DNA of 64,000 nucleotides, taken from the NCBI GenBank assembly GCA_028714895.1, contig JAQTLM010000012.1, positions 1 to 64,000 of the forward strand, written 5' to 3'. The notes under the pieces are model-generated. The model was not told where the DNA came from. It made no database searches and saw only the letters and a list, made by a program, of their open reading frames with translations. The DNA is from Gallionella sp. (GTDB taxonomy: Bacteria > Pseudomonadota > Gammaproteobacteria > Burkholderiales > Gallionellaceae). Shown piece by piece: positions 52,772 through 61,960 of the stretch (its first letter is position 1; each line of letters begins with the position of its first letter). The translations under genes and the position numbers were made by a program.

Positions 52772-54100
52772 ATGACCGCACCAGTTTCGTTGCCAGTCTC
52801 GCTAAGGGAAATTCCGCAGCACAACATCTTCCGCAAGGGTGACACCTTCGTGCTGTTCGGCGAGCTGTTTGGCCGGGGCTACGCCAACGGTCTGGTGAAC
52901 GAGGCGCGCAAGGCGGGCATGACGATCATCGGCATCACCGTCGGACGCCGCGACGAGAACCACGCGCTGCGCGCATTGACCGCCGAGGAATTGGCCGAGG
53001 CCGAGGCCAATCTGGGCGGGCGCATCATCAACGTGCCGCTGATGGCCGGCTTCGATCTGGACGCCCCCGCAGGCGAGCCGACCCCGACCGACCTGCTGGG
53101 CGGCATGACGCTCAAGAGCTGGCAGGACGACAAGCTCGACTGGCCGCATATCGAGAAATGCCGCGCGGTCGGCGTCAAGCGCTTCAGGGATTCCGTCGCG
53201 AAAGTGATGGCCGAGCTGGACGGCATGATCGCGGACGGCAGCAACACCTTCTTCGCCCACACGATGGCGGGCGGCATCCCCAAGGTGAAGGTGTTCCTCG
53301 CGATCGCGAACCGCATCTACAAGGGGCGCGGCGAGCGCTTCATGTCCTCGCGCGCGCTGCTCGATAGCGATCTCGGCAAGCTGTGCCTGATGAATTTCGA
53401 TGAGGTCACCGCGAATACCTTCCAGTACCTGATCGAAGGCAGCGCCGCGATCCGCGCGCGGCTGGAAAAGACCGGCGGCCAGGTGCGCTACACCGCCTAC
53501 GGCTACCACGGCACCGAGATACTCATCAATGGCGATTACCACTGGCAGACCTACACCAACTATACCCAGGGCTACGCCAAGATGCGCCTCGAACGCGTCG
53601 CAACGGACGCCTGGGCACAGGGCATCAAGGCCACGGTGTTCAATTGCCCGGAGATTCGCACCAATTCCTCCGATATCTTCGTCGGCGTCGAGCTGTCGCT
53701 GTTCCCGCTGCTGAAGGCGCTCAAGCAGGAAGGCGGCGCAACCTGGGCCGATGCGCAGTGGCAGGCCTGCCGCGACCTGTTGCAGGATGGCATGTCACTC
53801 GAGGCGCTGTTGCAGAAGATCAGCGACTACAACGCCGCCGGTGTGATGAAGGCGTACCGCAACTTCGCTGCGTGGCCGATGGACAACTCCGCAGAACTGG
53901 CCGACCTGATGATCGGCACCTCGGAAGAGATCACCCAGATGCACAAGGACCGCAAGGCGCTGGTGACGGACATCCTCAGCGCGCTGGTGCTGGAGGGAAC
54001 CGGGCCGCTGATGTTCCTTGAAGCCTCCGATCCTGCGGCCCCGGTGCTGTGGCTCAATCACGATGTGATTGCGAAGCAGCTTAATTTGATTCACGGTTGA
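52772..54100 (+). CDS. Conserved protein, possibly enoyl-ACP-reductase FabMG-like
   Basis: 442 residues. The N-terminal part has a Rossmann-like beginning (FVLFGELFGRGYANGLVNEARKAGM, then GITVGRRDE), suggesting nucleotide cofactor binding, and FAHTMAGGIPKVKVF and YTAYGYHGTEILINGDYHWQ are strongly patterned. It is an intact, well-spaced gene with its own terminator. I recall similar betaproteobacterial proteins annotated as a FabMG-type enoyl-ACP reductase family, but the link is uncertain and I do not see the SDR YxxxK site. It could equally be an uncharacterised oxidoreductase. Confidence 0.6.
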   Translation: MTAPVSLPVSLREIPQHNIFRKGDTFVLFGELFGRGYANGLVNEARKAGMTIIGITVGRRDENHALRALTAEELAEAEANLGGRIINVPLMAGFDLDAPAGEPTPTDLLGGMTLKSWQDDKLDWPHIEKCRAVGVKRFRDSVAKVMAELDGMIADGSNTFFAHTMAGGIPKVKVFLAIANRIYKGRGERFMSSRALLDSDLGKLCLMNFDEVTANTFQYLIEGSAAIRARLEKTGGQVRYTAYGYHGTEILINGDYHWQTYTNYTQGYAKMRLERVATDAWAQGIKATVFNCPEIRTNSSDIFVGVELSLFPLLKALKQEGGATWADAQWQACRDLLQDGMSLEALLQKISDYNAAGVMKAYRNFAAWPMDNSAELADLMIGTSEEITQMHKDRKALVTDILSALVLEGTGPLMFLEASDPAAPVLWLNHDVIAKQLNLIHG

Positions 54101-54130
54101 GAACGGGGCGGTAGTACCGTTTAGTAAAAA

Positions 54131-54160
54131 GAAAAAGGCGACCGGATGGTCGCCTTTTTA
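54131..54160. terminator. Bidirectional rho-independent terminator
   Basis: AAAAAGGCGACC, a GGAT loop and GGTCGCCTTTTT form a perfect hairpin flanked by A and T runs. It serves the forward gene ending at 54100 and the reverse gene ending at 54178. Confidence 0.93.
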
Positions 54161-54177
54161 CGGTGAGACTGTTGCAT

Positions 54178-54664
<487 letters not shown>

Positions 54665-54804
54665 ATCCAGTTCGGCAGAGGCAAGGTAGCGGGAATTCTA
54701 CATCAAATCCAAACGGTGGATGCCGTCGCACCGGATACCTGTTCGCGCCGTGCCGCATTTTTGTGCTGGAAAGAATTTAATTCGACCCTGACCCTTTCGA
54801 TCCG

Positions 54805-55731
54805 TTATGCCGCTTTGAGTTTTGAAGGGTTCTCCACATCAGGAATTTCAAGATCAGGACAAAAAAACATAACTTCAGATCCTATATAACGATTTTGTGC
54901 GCTGTAATTCAACCCATAGGTGATCCGAGGGAGGCCTTTATAAAATTGACAGATTTCAGGGGTGTTGTCGTAAGAGACAATCCACTTTTTATTGGTTATC
55001 GTTTTGACTAAGTTGGCAACGCGAGCATGATCTTGGTGCGCATAATGATTTTCATATAGCCCCTTCCCTTTGACGTAATAAGGTGGGTCGAGGTAAATAA
55101 GTGTCTTGGCAGGTAGATCAGGTGTGACCTTCTGGAGGAAAGTCTCAGCATCTTGATTATAGAGACTGATTCTATCGGAATACAGTGCAATTTTCTTTAT
55201 TCGCTCTATTAGGTCTGGTTTAACAAAGCGGGCATCTAATTTCCAATTTCCATCCTGATTTTTTCCTCCAATTACACCACCTTTGATAATTCCAGAACGG
55301 TTGGTTCGGTTGAGGAAAAACGTAGAGAAACCTAATTCAAGCTGAGTATGTTGGCTGGGGTTACTTTGAATACTTTTCTGCTTGTACCACTCGTCCATTG
55401 TAACTTCGCAGTCTCGAATCAATTTACATATCTCATCGGTTTCTTCTAAAACACTATGCCAAAAAGAGTATACGGATTTGTTAATGTCATTTAAGTGAAT
55501 GTGGGTGGCGTATTCAAGGAACAGCAAGGAAAAAGCGATACCTGCACCGCCAGCATAAGGCTCGACATAGTGACCGTCTGTGAGTTTGTTCTGTTCGAAT
55601 ATCAGCCGGATAAAGTCTGTTAATTTGCCTTTCCCACCTGGATATCTAAGGGGTGAGTTAAATCGAGACAAAATATACCCTTTCATTCGATAATTTAGCG
55701 GGAGGCAGTAAGGATATTTGGCTTCGGACAT
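54805..55731 (-). CDS. D12-class adenine-N6 DNA methyltransferase
   Basis: 308 residues. The cofactor motif VEPYAGGAG, the N-terminal NSPLRYPGGKGKL (motif X), catalytic YLDPPYYVKGKG (DPPY), and the Dam-like target-recognition helical region (FSTFFLNRTNRSGIIKGG) are clear. The closest known class is MboI-M/Dam. It lies in an AT-rich stretch 17 bases after the ParB-like gene. No restriction endonuclease gene is identified. Solitary modification or part of a defence/plasmid-like module. Confidence 0.92.
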   Translation of the reverse strand: MSEAKYPYCLPLNYRMKGYILSRFNSPLRYPGGKGKLTDFIRLIFEQNKLTDGHYVEPYAGGAGIAFSLLFLEYATHIHLNDINKSVYSFWHSVLEETDEICKLIRDCEVTMDEWYKQKSIQSNPSQHTQLELGFSTFFLNRTNRSGIIKGGVIGGKNQDGNWKLDARFVKPDLIERIKKIALYSDRISLYNQDAETFLQKVTPDLPAKTLIYLDPPYYVKGKGLYENHYAHQDHARVANLVKTITNKKWIVSYDNTPEICQFYKGLPRITYGLNYSAQNRYIGSEVMFFCPDLEIPDVENPSKLKAA

Positions 55732-55748
55732 AAAAAAAACTATACATT

Positions 55749-57155
55749 TTATGCCTTAAGTTTTGGTTGCCAAAGTATGGTAATGAAAGCTTGCATATCA
55801 TCCCATGATGTTTTGAGTTCCAATGGCTTGGGATTGAATGACGCGTGGTGAACATATGCGTTTAGCGTCTCAGTCGAGATAAGTGAATTTGGATTGGACA
55901 TCGCATTTCTAATAGGCTTCAAATCTTTCTTGGTCATGGCAGCATTGCTTTCCATGAAGCCCATAACTGTGTTTAGTTTATCAGCCAAAGTGTCCTTGGT
56001 ATAAGTTTTGCCATTTTTCACGTATGAGGGCAAAGATACAGAATTTTCTTTGATATATCGTTCAAGGCCAAATTCAATGAACACACGGAAGAGAACAGCG
56101 ACTGCATTGGAGTAATTGTCTTTTCCATCAAGGGATAGTTTTTTTAGTTCGTGATAGATATTGTTGGATTTCCCATCTGGAATTTTTATAGTGCAGGTCT
56201 TAGGAATTAGTTGCTTTCGATCAGCAGAAGACGGTGTTGGTTTTGTGGCTCCTGTGTTAGGAGATGTATTGGGTGTATTGCTGGTGGTAACTTTCTGGCC
56301 AGACTTTATCGCCCAATTTTTTACTGTTTTAGAGGGTTTAGGGTGCTTTTTTACCAACTTGTCTATGAATTGTTCGCGTTGATCTTTCTTATCAATTGTT
56401 GATTCAGAGAACGTGGCACCCTCAAATTCTTCCGTTGCGATAGCCACTACCATATCAGTCAGAATCTTTAGCAGCCACTCTGGTGCAGTATTACTCGTCA
56501 GAGATTCCTTGTCTGCCTTTAGACCAAGCACACCTCGAATATAGGATGTGCCAAGCAGGCGTGTTAGGTTGGTATTATTAAACTTTGAGCCACTGATCTT
56601 CTTCTGTAGTTCTGCAGATAATTGGGTGTTGGAAAGGACAAACTCACGCACATCTTTTGCTGGCGTGGGTTTGCCCAAGTCAGCATCAGCCCGGTCTCGC
56701 GCGGTTGATGACCAATCTTCTACTCCAGCCCCCTTTAATCCACGGTCATGCCGTCGTTGAATCCATATCAGACCGTCCTTCTTGGAGGGGACAACAACAC
56801 ATTCTATTTCTTGAGGTACGCTATTCTCGTATTGCTCATAAAGTTTTTTGAACTGTTTTTCTAATATGGTTCCGATAGCCAAGTCGGGGTTCAAAACAAG
56901 CTTGATAGCAGTTGTACGCCGATTTCCCTCAATAACAGAGTATTGATTTTTTAAGCCCTTGATAGGCGCCACCATGAAAATCTCAATCGGGCTAAGACCA
57001 TTTGTAATAATGTCTTCAGCCAGAACCTTTAGCTTTTCTTCCTGTTCTTCAATAATGGCTCGAATAGATTGTGGTTGCCCGTCTTGGTGTCCAACTCGAT
57101 AATTATCAACATCCAGCATTAAATTTTGGATTTTTATTTTTTTATGTTGCACCAT
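55749..57155 (-). CDS. ParB/Srx-like domain protein
   Basis: 468 residues from the ATG at 57155, following AAAAAAGGGATGGCAA. Residues 1-100 match a ParB/sulfiredoxin-like fold: VLAEDIITNGLSPIEIFMVAP, then YSVIEGNRRTTAIKLVLNP (the xGxRRxxA block). The middle holds a basic helical part and a Thr/Pro/Asn-rich linker (about 310-335). The C-terminal 150 residues are helical. AT-rich. Probably a nuclease or nucleotide-binding regulator acting with the adjacent methylase; genuine partition is unlikely since ParA is absent. Its upstream leader is homologous to that at 60701-60899. Confidence 0.75.
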   Translation of the reverse strand: MVQHKKIKIQNLMLDVDNYRVGHQDGQPQSIRAIIEEQEEKLKVLAEDIITNGLSPIEIFMVAPIKGLKNQYSVIEGNRRTTAIKLVLNPDLAIGTILEKQFKKLYEQYENSVPQEIECVVVPSKKDGLIWIQRRHDRGLKGAGVEDWSSTARDRADADLGKPTPAKDVREFVLSNTQLSAELQKKISGSKFNNTNLTRLLGTSYIRGVLGLKADKESLTSNTAPEWLLKILTDMVVAIATEEFEGATFSESTIDKKDQREQFIDKLVKKHPKPSKTVKNWAIKSGQKVTTSNTPNTSPNTGATKPTPSSADRKQLIPKTCTIKIPDGKSNNIYHELKKLSLDGKDNYSNAVAVLFRVFIEFGLERYIKENSVSLPSYVKNGKTYTKDTLADKLNTVMGFMESNAAMTKKDLKPIRNAMSNPNSLISTETLNAYVHHASFNPKPLELKTSWDDMQAFITILWQPKLKA

Positions 57156-57343
57156 TTGCCATCCCTTTTTTGAATAAGTTGTGCTGCTGGCGATGCTCCC
57201 CGTCTCGGTGCGGGAATCGATCCTTGCGCCAGCTCCTGTTCTGGGGGTTCCGTGGTGTGCCTCGTACCGTGCATGCGGTGCGATGTGCGTGGGCGGAAGT
57301 GCAAGTGGGGCGAACTGTATGGGAGTTCGTCTGGGGCTGTCAA
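57156..57343 (-). promoter_or_regulatory. Conserved promoter-leader A (before ParB-like gene)
   Basis: Minus-strand TTGACA (57343-57338), an 18-base spacer and TACAGT (57319-57314) form a promoter. A leader of about 158 nt follows, sharing about 75 percent identity with leader B (60701-60889). Its core has CCAG/CTGG and GCTGGCG/CGCCAGC pairings around a TCCCG/CGGGG hairpin. Leader length and stem positions are the same in both, while loop sequence differs. Confidence 0.65.
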
Positions 57344-57379
57344 TGACGATGTGAGCGGCTAATTGATTGATTGGTGCCA

Positions 57380-59245
57380 TCATAATGATGGCCGTACTCT
57401 TAGATCCGGCTCGGGTATCGGTTCGAAAGAGTAGGGGGCGGAGATTATGAGTTCATCGTTGAAACTACGCATTGCCTCAACCACCTTCAGCAATGCATTA
57501 ACCTGATCTGGTGTGAGCACACTTCTTTCTCCAGGCAGCAGCTTGGTCAGTCCTTGCTTAATCAATTCCTCGTAACTTGTTGCATGGCCGTTTGTGTCCT
57601 CCAGGGCGAGGTGAACGCCGACAAAGCGCTTGTGAAGCATGGCCAGCGTGACGCCGAAGCGCACCCACCGTTGTTCGTCCCACCCAACTGCGGGTGGCCC
57701 CATGTCTTTTTCTGGTGCAAATCGGGCAAGCAGTTCTTCCGCTGCTTGTTCACCCCGCTCGGCAACCGCCTGGATTATTTCGGGTTCCATGTTGAGGTTC
57801 ATGCCCCCCTCATTTTCGTGCAGCCGGACTCGAACGACACGATCCCGCACCCCCGGCATCCTTGACAGGGTGTTGTCATTCCAGTTTTGCATTGTGGATA
57901 CGATTGCTCCGAGGAATCCCCCCATACGGGAGGTTGCAGGTTTCTTTTCGTCAGCGAAGCGATTCCACCGTTCCCCCCAGCCATAGAAGTACTGGTTTGG
58001 CAGGTATGTCATGTTCTCTCTGCAGGGCAGCTTTGGCTCTAATTGAACACCAAACGTCGGCCAAGCGGGAAGCAAGCCATCAAAAAGATGGATAGGGAAG
58101 TTGGATGAGATGCCTCCATCTGAAAACATGCATCGCTGCAGTGACCGCGACCCCTCTTTGCATTCATAGTCAATCGCCCACAGCGGGATTGCCGAAAAGA
58201 GTAAAGGGAAGCTCAAGCTCATACGGGCGGCCAGCAGTACCGGAAATTTGTCAGGTGGTGGCAACTCCTTTAGCCCCTTTGGAGCGTCATCCTTCGGAGG
58301 TTCACTTCCGGGATGCATCGGATCAGGTTCGTAATCATTTGAGTGTTTAAGAACCCAGTCCATTACTTCTTTTGGCAAGAATGGGCTTAGTTCTTCAGGC
58401 AGATAAAAAAGCCGGCACTTTTCATTTGCCAGCGGTAATACGAATGGCCGCCCATGCGATAGATTGGTCGTAAACAACCGCAAATCAATGGAACGTTTCG
58501 TTTCACCCTGGGGCAGTTTGATCCATTGCGGCGGAAAGCCATCGGCATTCCAGAGATCACCGAATGTAAGTGGTTGGTCTTCTTTAAGCCCGGCGAGCTC
58601 CTGAATCAATTTATGCAGCCATGGAGTCAATGCTTCATGTTTGCCGCCGGAAACCGTCATTCCGGTGCACATGCCATAGCTGTTCTTAACCAGATTCCGG
58701 GTGAAGTCACGGTAGACCCATATACCGATCAGGAGTAACAACAGAAAAAGTAATGAAAGAAATCCGGCAAGCGTGCCATACCCGCGCCATACGACCAGGG
58801 TTGCTGTGGCGATGCTGATCAGGGTTGCCGGCCAATAGGCAAGGAGAAACCCGCCGATAATTTTTCCTGCGCGTCGCCAAGTACCTTTCGCATTCATGGA
58901 GGTCAGCAGTACTTTGAATAACCGATGGCAACCCGGGGCTGGCTGAAAAAGGCTGAGCAGCTTGGTCATTGAGCTACTTGGCAGCTTGCCACCCAGTTCT
59001 TCAGGCAACTTCCTTAACGTGTCGAAAGCTTTTATTCCCTCGTTATCATCATGTCGGCGCCGATACTCGGCCGCGGCAGTGGCTACCGCCGCGATGGCCC
59101 CTGCTGACGTACCTCCAATGTTTTTGAATCGGTATTTTTGTGAAAGCCGATAAGCGACCGGAGGATAAACAATGCCACTTGTGATCCCGCCTTTCATAAC
59201 GAGATCGCAATAACGGTCATGCGGTGGAAACGTCGGGTCGCTCAT
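57380..59245 (-). CDS. Patatin-like phospholipase with two membrane segments
   Basis: 621 residues from the ATG at 59245 (AAAGGAAAATC upstream). Patatin features: the oxyanion loop MKGGITSGIVYP, nucleophile NIGGTSAGAIAA (GTSAG) near residue 50, and the catalytic DGG in FSDGGISSNFPIH (about residue 390). Two hydrophobic helices at about 145-195 (GGFLLAYWPATLISIA; LAGFLSLLFLLLLLIGIW) divide the domain. Likely a serine acyl-hydrolase acting on membrane lipids. Patatins are effectors in several defence systems, but no nucleotide-sensing partner is seen here, so this is only a possibility. Confidence 0.88.
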   Translation of the reverse strand: MSDPTFPPHDRYCDLVMKGGITSGIVYPPVAYRLSQKYRFKNIGGTSAGAIAAVATAAAEYRRRHDDNEGIKAFDTLRKLPEELGGKLPSSSMTKLLSLFQPAPGCHRLFKVLLTSMNAKGTWRRAGKIIGGFLLAYWPATLISIATATLVVWRGYGTLAGFLSLLFLLLLLIGIWVYRDFTRNLVKNSYGMCTGMTVSGGKHEALTPWLHKLIQELAGLKEDQPLTFGDLWNADGFPPQWIKLPQGETKRSIDLRLFTTNLSHGRPFVLPLANEKCRLFYLPEELSPFLPKEVMDWVLKHSNDYEPDPMHPGSEPPKDDAPKGLKELPPPDKFPVLLAARMSLSFPLLFSAIPLWAIDYECKEGSRSLQRCMFSDGGISSNFPIHLFDGLLPAWPTFGVQLEPKLPCRENMTYLPNQYFYGWGERWNRFADEKKPATSRMGGFLGAIVSTMQNWNDNTLSRMPGVRDRVVRVRLHENEGGMNLNMEPEIIQAVAERGEQAAEELLARFAPEKDMGPPAVGWDEQRWVRFGVTLAMLHKRFVGVHLALEDTNGHATSYEELIKQGLTKLLPGERSVLTPDQVNALLKVVEAMRSFNDELIISAPYSFEPIPEPDLRVRPSL

Positions 59246-59390
59246 GATTTTCCTTTCTCTCTCGAACGCGAGGAGTACGTGCACTTCCGCCTAGGGAACA
59301 TGGGGTCGTGTGTAAGTTCTCTGGGCCACCAAACAGCAAAAATGTTATTCCGATCCAATTAGTCCTCAATTGCTGAAAGTCCAGATCACA

Positions 59391-59678
59391 CTACTGTTTA
59401 CGCCATGCCTTCACGTCCGTTTTCAAGCCTTCCACCATCATTGCAATGGGAAGATTAGGAAAGGGCGTAAAGCCGCCTGGTGCGGGGTCCATAGCCAACG
59501 TCAACTTCAGCGCCTTGGGAAATGCGCCGAATTCGAGCCTTTTAAAGACCGCCAGATTGTCGTTGTCGCTAACCGTCGACGAGATGAATTCCTTGGATTT
59601 TTTCTCTTCGAATCGGATCGCCGATTCAATCTCGGCGAGCGTAAACGTGCCGCTTATTTTTAAGGTTATGTTTGGCAT
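59391..59678 (-). CDS. Small hypothetical protein in patatin cluster
   Basis: 95 residues from the ATG at 59678. No motif is recognised. Beta-strand-rich start (MPNITLKISGTFTLAEIES) and Pro-rich GGFTPFPNLPIAMM. It lies between the lipoprotein and patatin genes on the same strand, with 32 bases to the former and 145 to the latter, so it is probably part of one operon. The 59246-59390 gap shows no gene. Confidence 0.7.
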   Translation of the reverse strand: MPNITLKISGTFTLAEIESAIRFEEKKSKEFISSTVSDNDNLAVFKRLEFGAFPKALKLTLAMDPAPGGFTPFPNLPIAMMVEGLKTDVKAWRKQ

Positions 59679-59710
59679 ATCCAAGGCCCCTTTTCGGTGA
59701 TTTCAGTGGC

Positions 59711-60700
59711 TTAAAGACCGAGGGCGCTTGCCCATTTCGGCGTGTCGTTAGGCGTGATCTTATCGACTTCATCTATGAGGGCATTTACTGCCTCGGTAAA
59801 GTTGGTGAAGTCGAATTTCGGCGCGCCAACTTTTTTCAGAACCTTATTGATTTCGGCAAGTTTCGTCTGATCCTTCGTGAGGGCCGCAACCTTAGAAGTG
59901 ATCTTTTCCATAGCGTCGATTTCGATATCAGTAGCGGGCTGCAGACTCCGAATTGTGATGCCCCCCGTTTTAGGATCTCGGGTAGGCTTTGTGCTTGCCA
60001 GAGTGGCATCGAGCAGATTTCTGACTGTGCTGTATGTGCACGTATCGGCGTGCAATTCGATCCGGCTATAAGCCTGGGAGAAGTTAAGTCTCTTGTTATC
60101 TGCATCCCGGCGCAGAATTGTTTCAGACTGTTGCAGCATATCAAGTACCCGTGACTTGATTTTTGCAGTCGTCGGCCCTGCGAGAATCGCTTCATTGAAG
60201 TTCTCGGCGATGCCGCTGTAAGCCGTATTCGCCGCGCCATAGCCTGTCACCCAGTTGGGTATCGCCTTGCCGATCCCGAGGAATGCGGTTCCCAGCTGCC
60301 TAATTACGTTGAAATCTTTCTCCTGTAAGTCCAGTCTTCGCTGGACCTCATCGAGCCTCTGAAACCATCGGAGACAATATGCACTAGTGAGGCCGATGCC
60401 TTTATCGACAAAGTCGGAAATCTCGTCCGCACCCTTTACCTTGTCTTGTGCTTTCTTCAACGCCTCATAGTATTGGGTGATCGGAATTTGCCCCGCTCCA
60501 ACGGCCTCGCTTTTCACGTCGGTGGATGCGTGGATTCCAGGAGGGTTAAACAGGCTTTGCCGGTCAGCGCTGGAAGTCAGCGCACAGCCAGATAACGCGC
60601 CAACCATTGCCAGCGCGAATAATCCTCTTGTGCAGTAAATGGTGACAGCCCACGATTTGTCGTGTTTGCGCAAAGAAAGTTCTGTGAGATTTGAGGTCAA
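59711..60700 (-). CDS. Predicted lipoprotein of unknown function
   Basis: About 329 residues from a TTG at 60700, chosen because GGGGG lies four to eight bases upstream and because the earlier in-frame codons are the leader element. A signal peptide follows (LFALAMVGALSGC, lipobox LSGC at about residue 39). The mature chain is mostly helical, with no Cys beyond a few (YCLRW, TCTYS). No known domain is seen. First gene of the lipoprotein-95aa-patatin operon driven by leader B. Envelope location suggests coupling to the membrane-active patatin. Confidence 0.72.
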   Translation of the reverse strand: MTSNLTELSLRKHDKSWAVTIYCTRGLFALAMVGALSGCALTSSADRQSLFNPPGIHASTDVKSEAVGAGQIPITQYYEALKKAQDKVKGADEISDFVDKGIGLTSAYCLRWFQRLDEVQRRLDLQEKDFNVIRQLGTAFLGIGKAIPNWVTGYGAANTAYSGIAENFNEAILAGPTTAKIKSRVLDMLQQSETILRRDADNKRLNFSQAYSRIELHADTCTYSTVRNLLDATLASTKPTRDPKTGGITIRSLQPATDIEIDAMEKITSKVAALTKDQTKLAEINKVLKKVGAPKFDFTNFTEAVNALIDEVDKITPNDTPKWASALGL

Positions 60701-60889
60701 GTGATCCCCCTTTTTTTGAACAAGTAATGCAACTGGCGATGTTTCCCGCACATGCGGGAATCGAGGCTTGCGCCAGCTCCTGTTCTGGGGATTCTGCCGG
60801 TAGCCCGGCACCGTGCGTGCGGTGCTGTGTGCGTTGCGGCAGTCGTGCAAGTGGAGTGAACACTACTCCGCTAATTTGTGGTATGTCAA
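60701..60889 (-). promoter_or_regulatory. Conserved promoter-leader B (before lipoprotein gene)
   Basis: Minus-strand TTGACA (60889-60884), an 18-base spacer and TAGTGT (60865-60860). The transcript would begin with the same approximately 158-nt leader as leader A, including CCCAGAACAGGAGCTGGCGC, a perfect TTCCCGCA/TGCGGGAA hairpin and a downstream CGCCAG arm, then an A-run and the ribosome site. The two leaders differ by a 2-nt gap and compensated hairpin positions. No known RNA family is recognised. Confidence 0.65.
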
Positions 60890-61076
60890 GCGAGGATGTG
60901 CGAGGCAGGCCTGCGTGCGCTCAATCGGCGAAGCCGCATTCGTGCTGGTGATGGATGGCGAGGATGTTGGTAGTTGTTGGCGGGAAGATGCAGCGACGCG
61001 GTCTGTATAATGCGCGCCTTGGTTGTGGTTCGACAGGCTCACCACGAACGGTCTAATAATTTTCTCTGGAGTTGCC

Positions 61077-61850
61077 TTGTTCAAGCTCATCGGCGTCATT
61101 GCGGGTTATTTCTTTTTCGGATTCTTCGGAGCGCTTTTCGGCCTGTTCGTCGGGGGATTTTTTGATCGCATGAGGGCGTATGGCTCCGGCGGGATGAACC
61201 CGTTGCAGAATGCGCTGCGTCAGGCCGTGTTCCTTGAGACGGTGTTCATCTCAATGGGCAAGCTGGCCAAGGCTGATGGGCATGTATCCCAGGATGAGAT
61301 CGCTCATGTCGAGCAGTTCATGCAAAAACTGGGCATGACTGCGGAACATCGATCACAGGCGATTGCGTTGTTCAAGCGGGGAGCCGATCCGGCGTTTGAC
61401 ATCGAGCCGACCTTGAAAAGATTCATCGCGATCTGCGGGCACACAAAGCATCTGAAGCAGGTGTTGCTGGTTTATCTGATCGTGATGGCGCTGGCGGACG
61501 GACATTTCCATCCGGCTGAAGAAGCCTTGCTGGCCGGCATCGCCGCCCGTCTGGGCTATGACCAGGCCGCGTTCAGGCAGTTGCTGGACATGGTGCTGAA
61601 TCAATCCCACTTCGCCGGGGGGCAGGCCAACACGGCCTCGGCATTGGACGACGCCTACAAGGCGCTGGGCGTGACCAAGGACAGCAGCGACGCAGAGATC
61701 AAGCGCGCCTACCGCAAGCTGATGAGCCAATACCACCCGGACAAGTTGATGGGGCAGGGCGTGCCGGAAGACATGATCGCAATGGCCACCGAGCAGGCAA
61801 AAGAAATCCAGCTTGCTCATGACTTGATCAAGAAGAACCGGAATATTTGA
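61077..61850 (+). CDS. djlA: DjlA-like TerB/J-domain co-chaperone
   Basis: 257 residues from a TTG with GGAG five bases before it. One N-terminal membrane helix (LIGVIAGYFFFGFFGALFGLF), then a TerB-like helical domain (FLETVFISMGKLAKADGHVSQDEIAHVE, and the second half DGHFHPAEEALLAGIA), and a C-terminal J domain (AYKALGVTKDSSDAEIKRAYRKLMSQYHPDKL) with the HPD motif that stimulates DnaK. Fits DjlA. TATAAT at 61006-61011 is a possible -10. Confidence 0.93.
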   Translation: MFKLIGVIAGYFFFGFFGALFGLFVGGFFDRMRAYGSGGMNPLQNALRQAVFLETVFISMGKLAKADGHVSQDEIAHVEQFMQKLGMTAEHRSQAIALFKRGADPAFDIEPTLKRFIAICGHTKHLKQVLLVYLIVMALADGHFHPAEEALLAGIAARLGYDQAAFRQLLDMVLNQSHFAGGQANTASALDDAYKALGVTKDSSDAEIKRAYRKLMSQYHPDKLMGQGVPEDMIAMATEQAKEIQLAHDLIKKNRNI

Positions 61851-61879
61851 ATCTTCCTTCAACCCGGATAATCCATTGG

Positions 61880-61926
61880 GGCGTAGGTCGGGCTTCAGCC
61901 CGACTTGTCGGGTTAAAACCCGACCT
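61880..61926. repeat. Intergenic GTAGGTCGGG palindrome
   Basis: GTAGGTCGGGCTTCAGCCCG then GTCGGGTTAAAACCCGACCTAC: two hairpins with the same GTAGGTCGGG end as the purL insertion 2 and the 11206 repeat. Confidence 0.85.
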
Positions 61927-61960
61927 ACAAAACCATTAACTATTTTCTCCAGAATCAATA

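Noticed and set aside
55749..57155. Genuine chromosome or plasmid partition ParB
   Set aside because: No ParA, no parS-like sites were noticed, and only the N-terminal ParB/Srx-like block is recognisable.
57134..57343. Small reverse ORF with a segment similar to one at 60564-60863 (shared PEQELAQxSIPA)
   Set aside because: The similarity comes from the duplicated leader DNA. A 2-nt gap in the alignment breaks the frame between copies, so a protein is less likely than a structured RNA.
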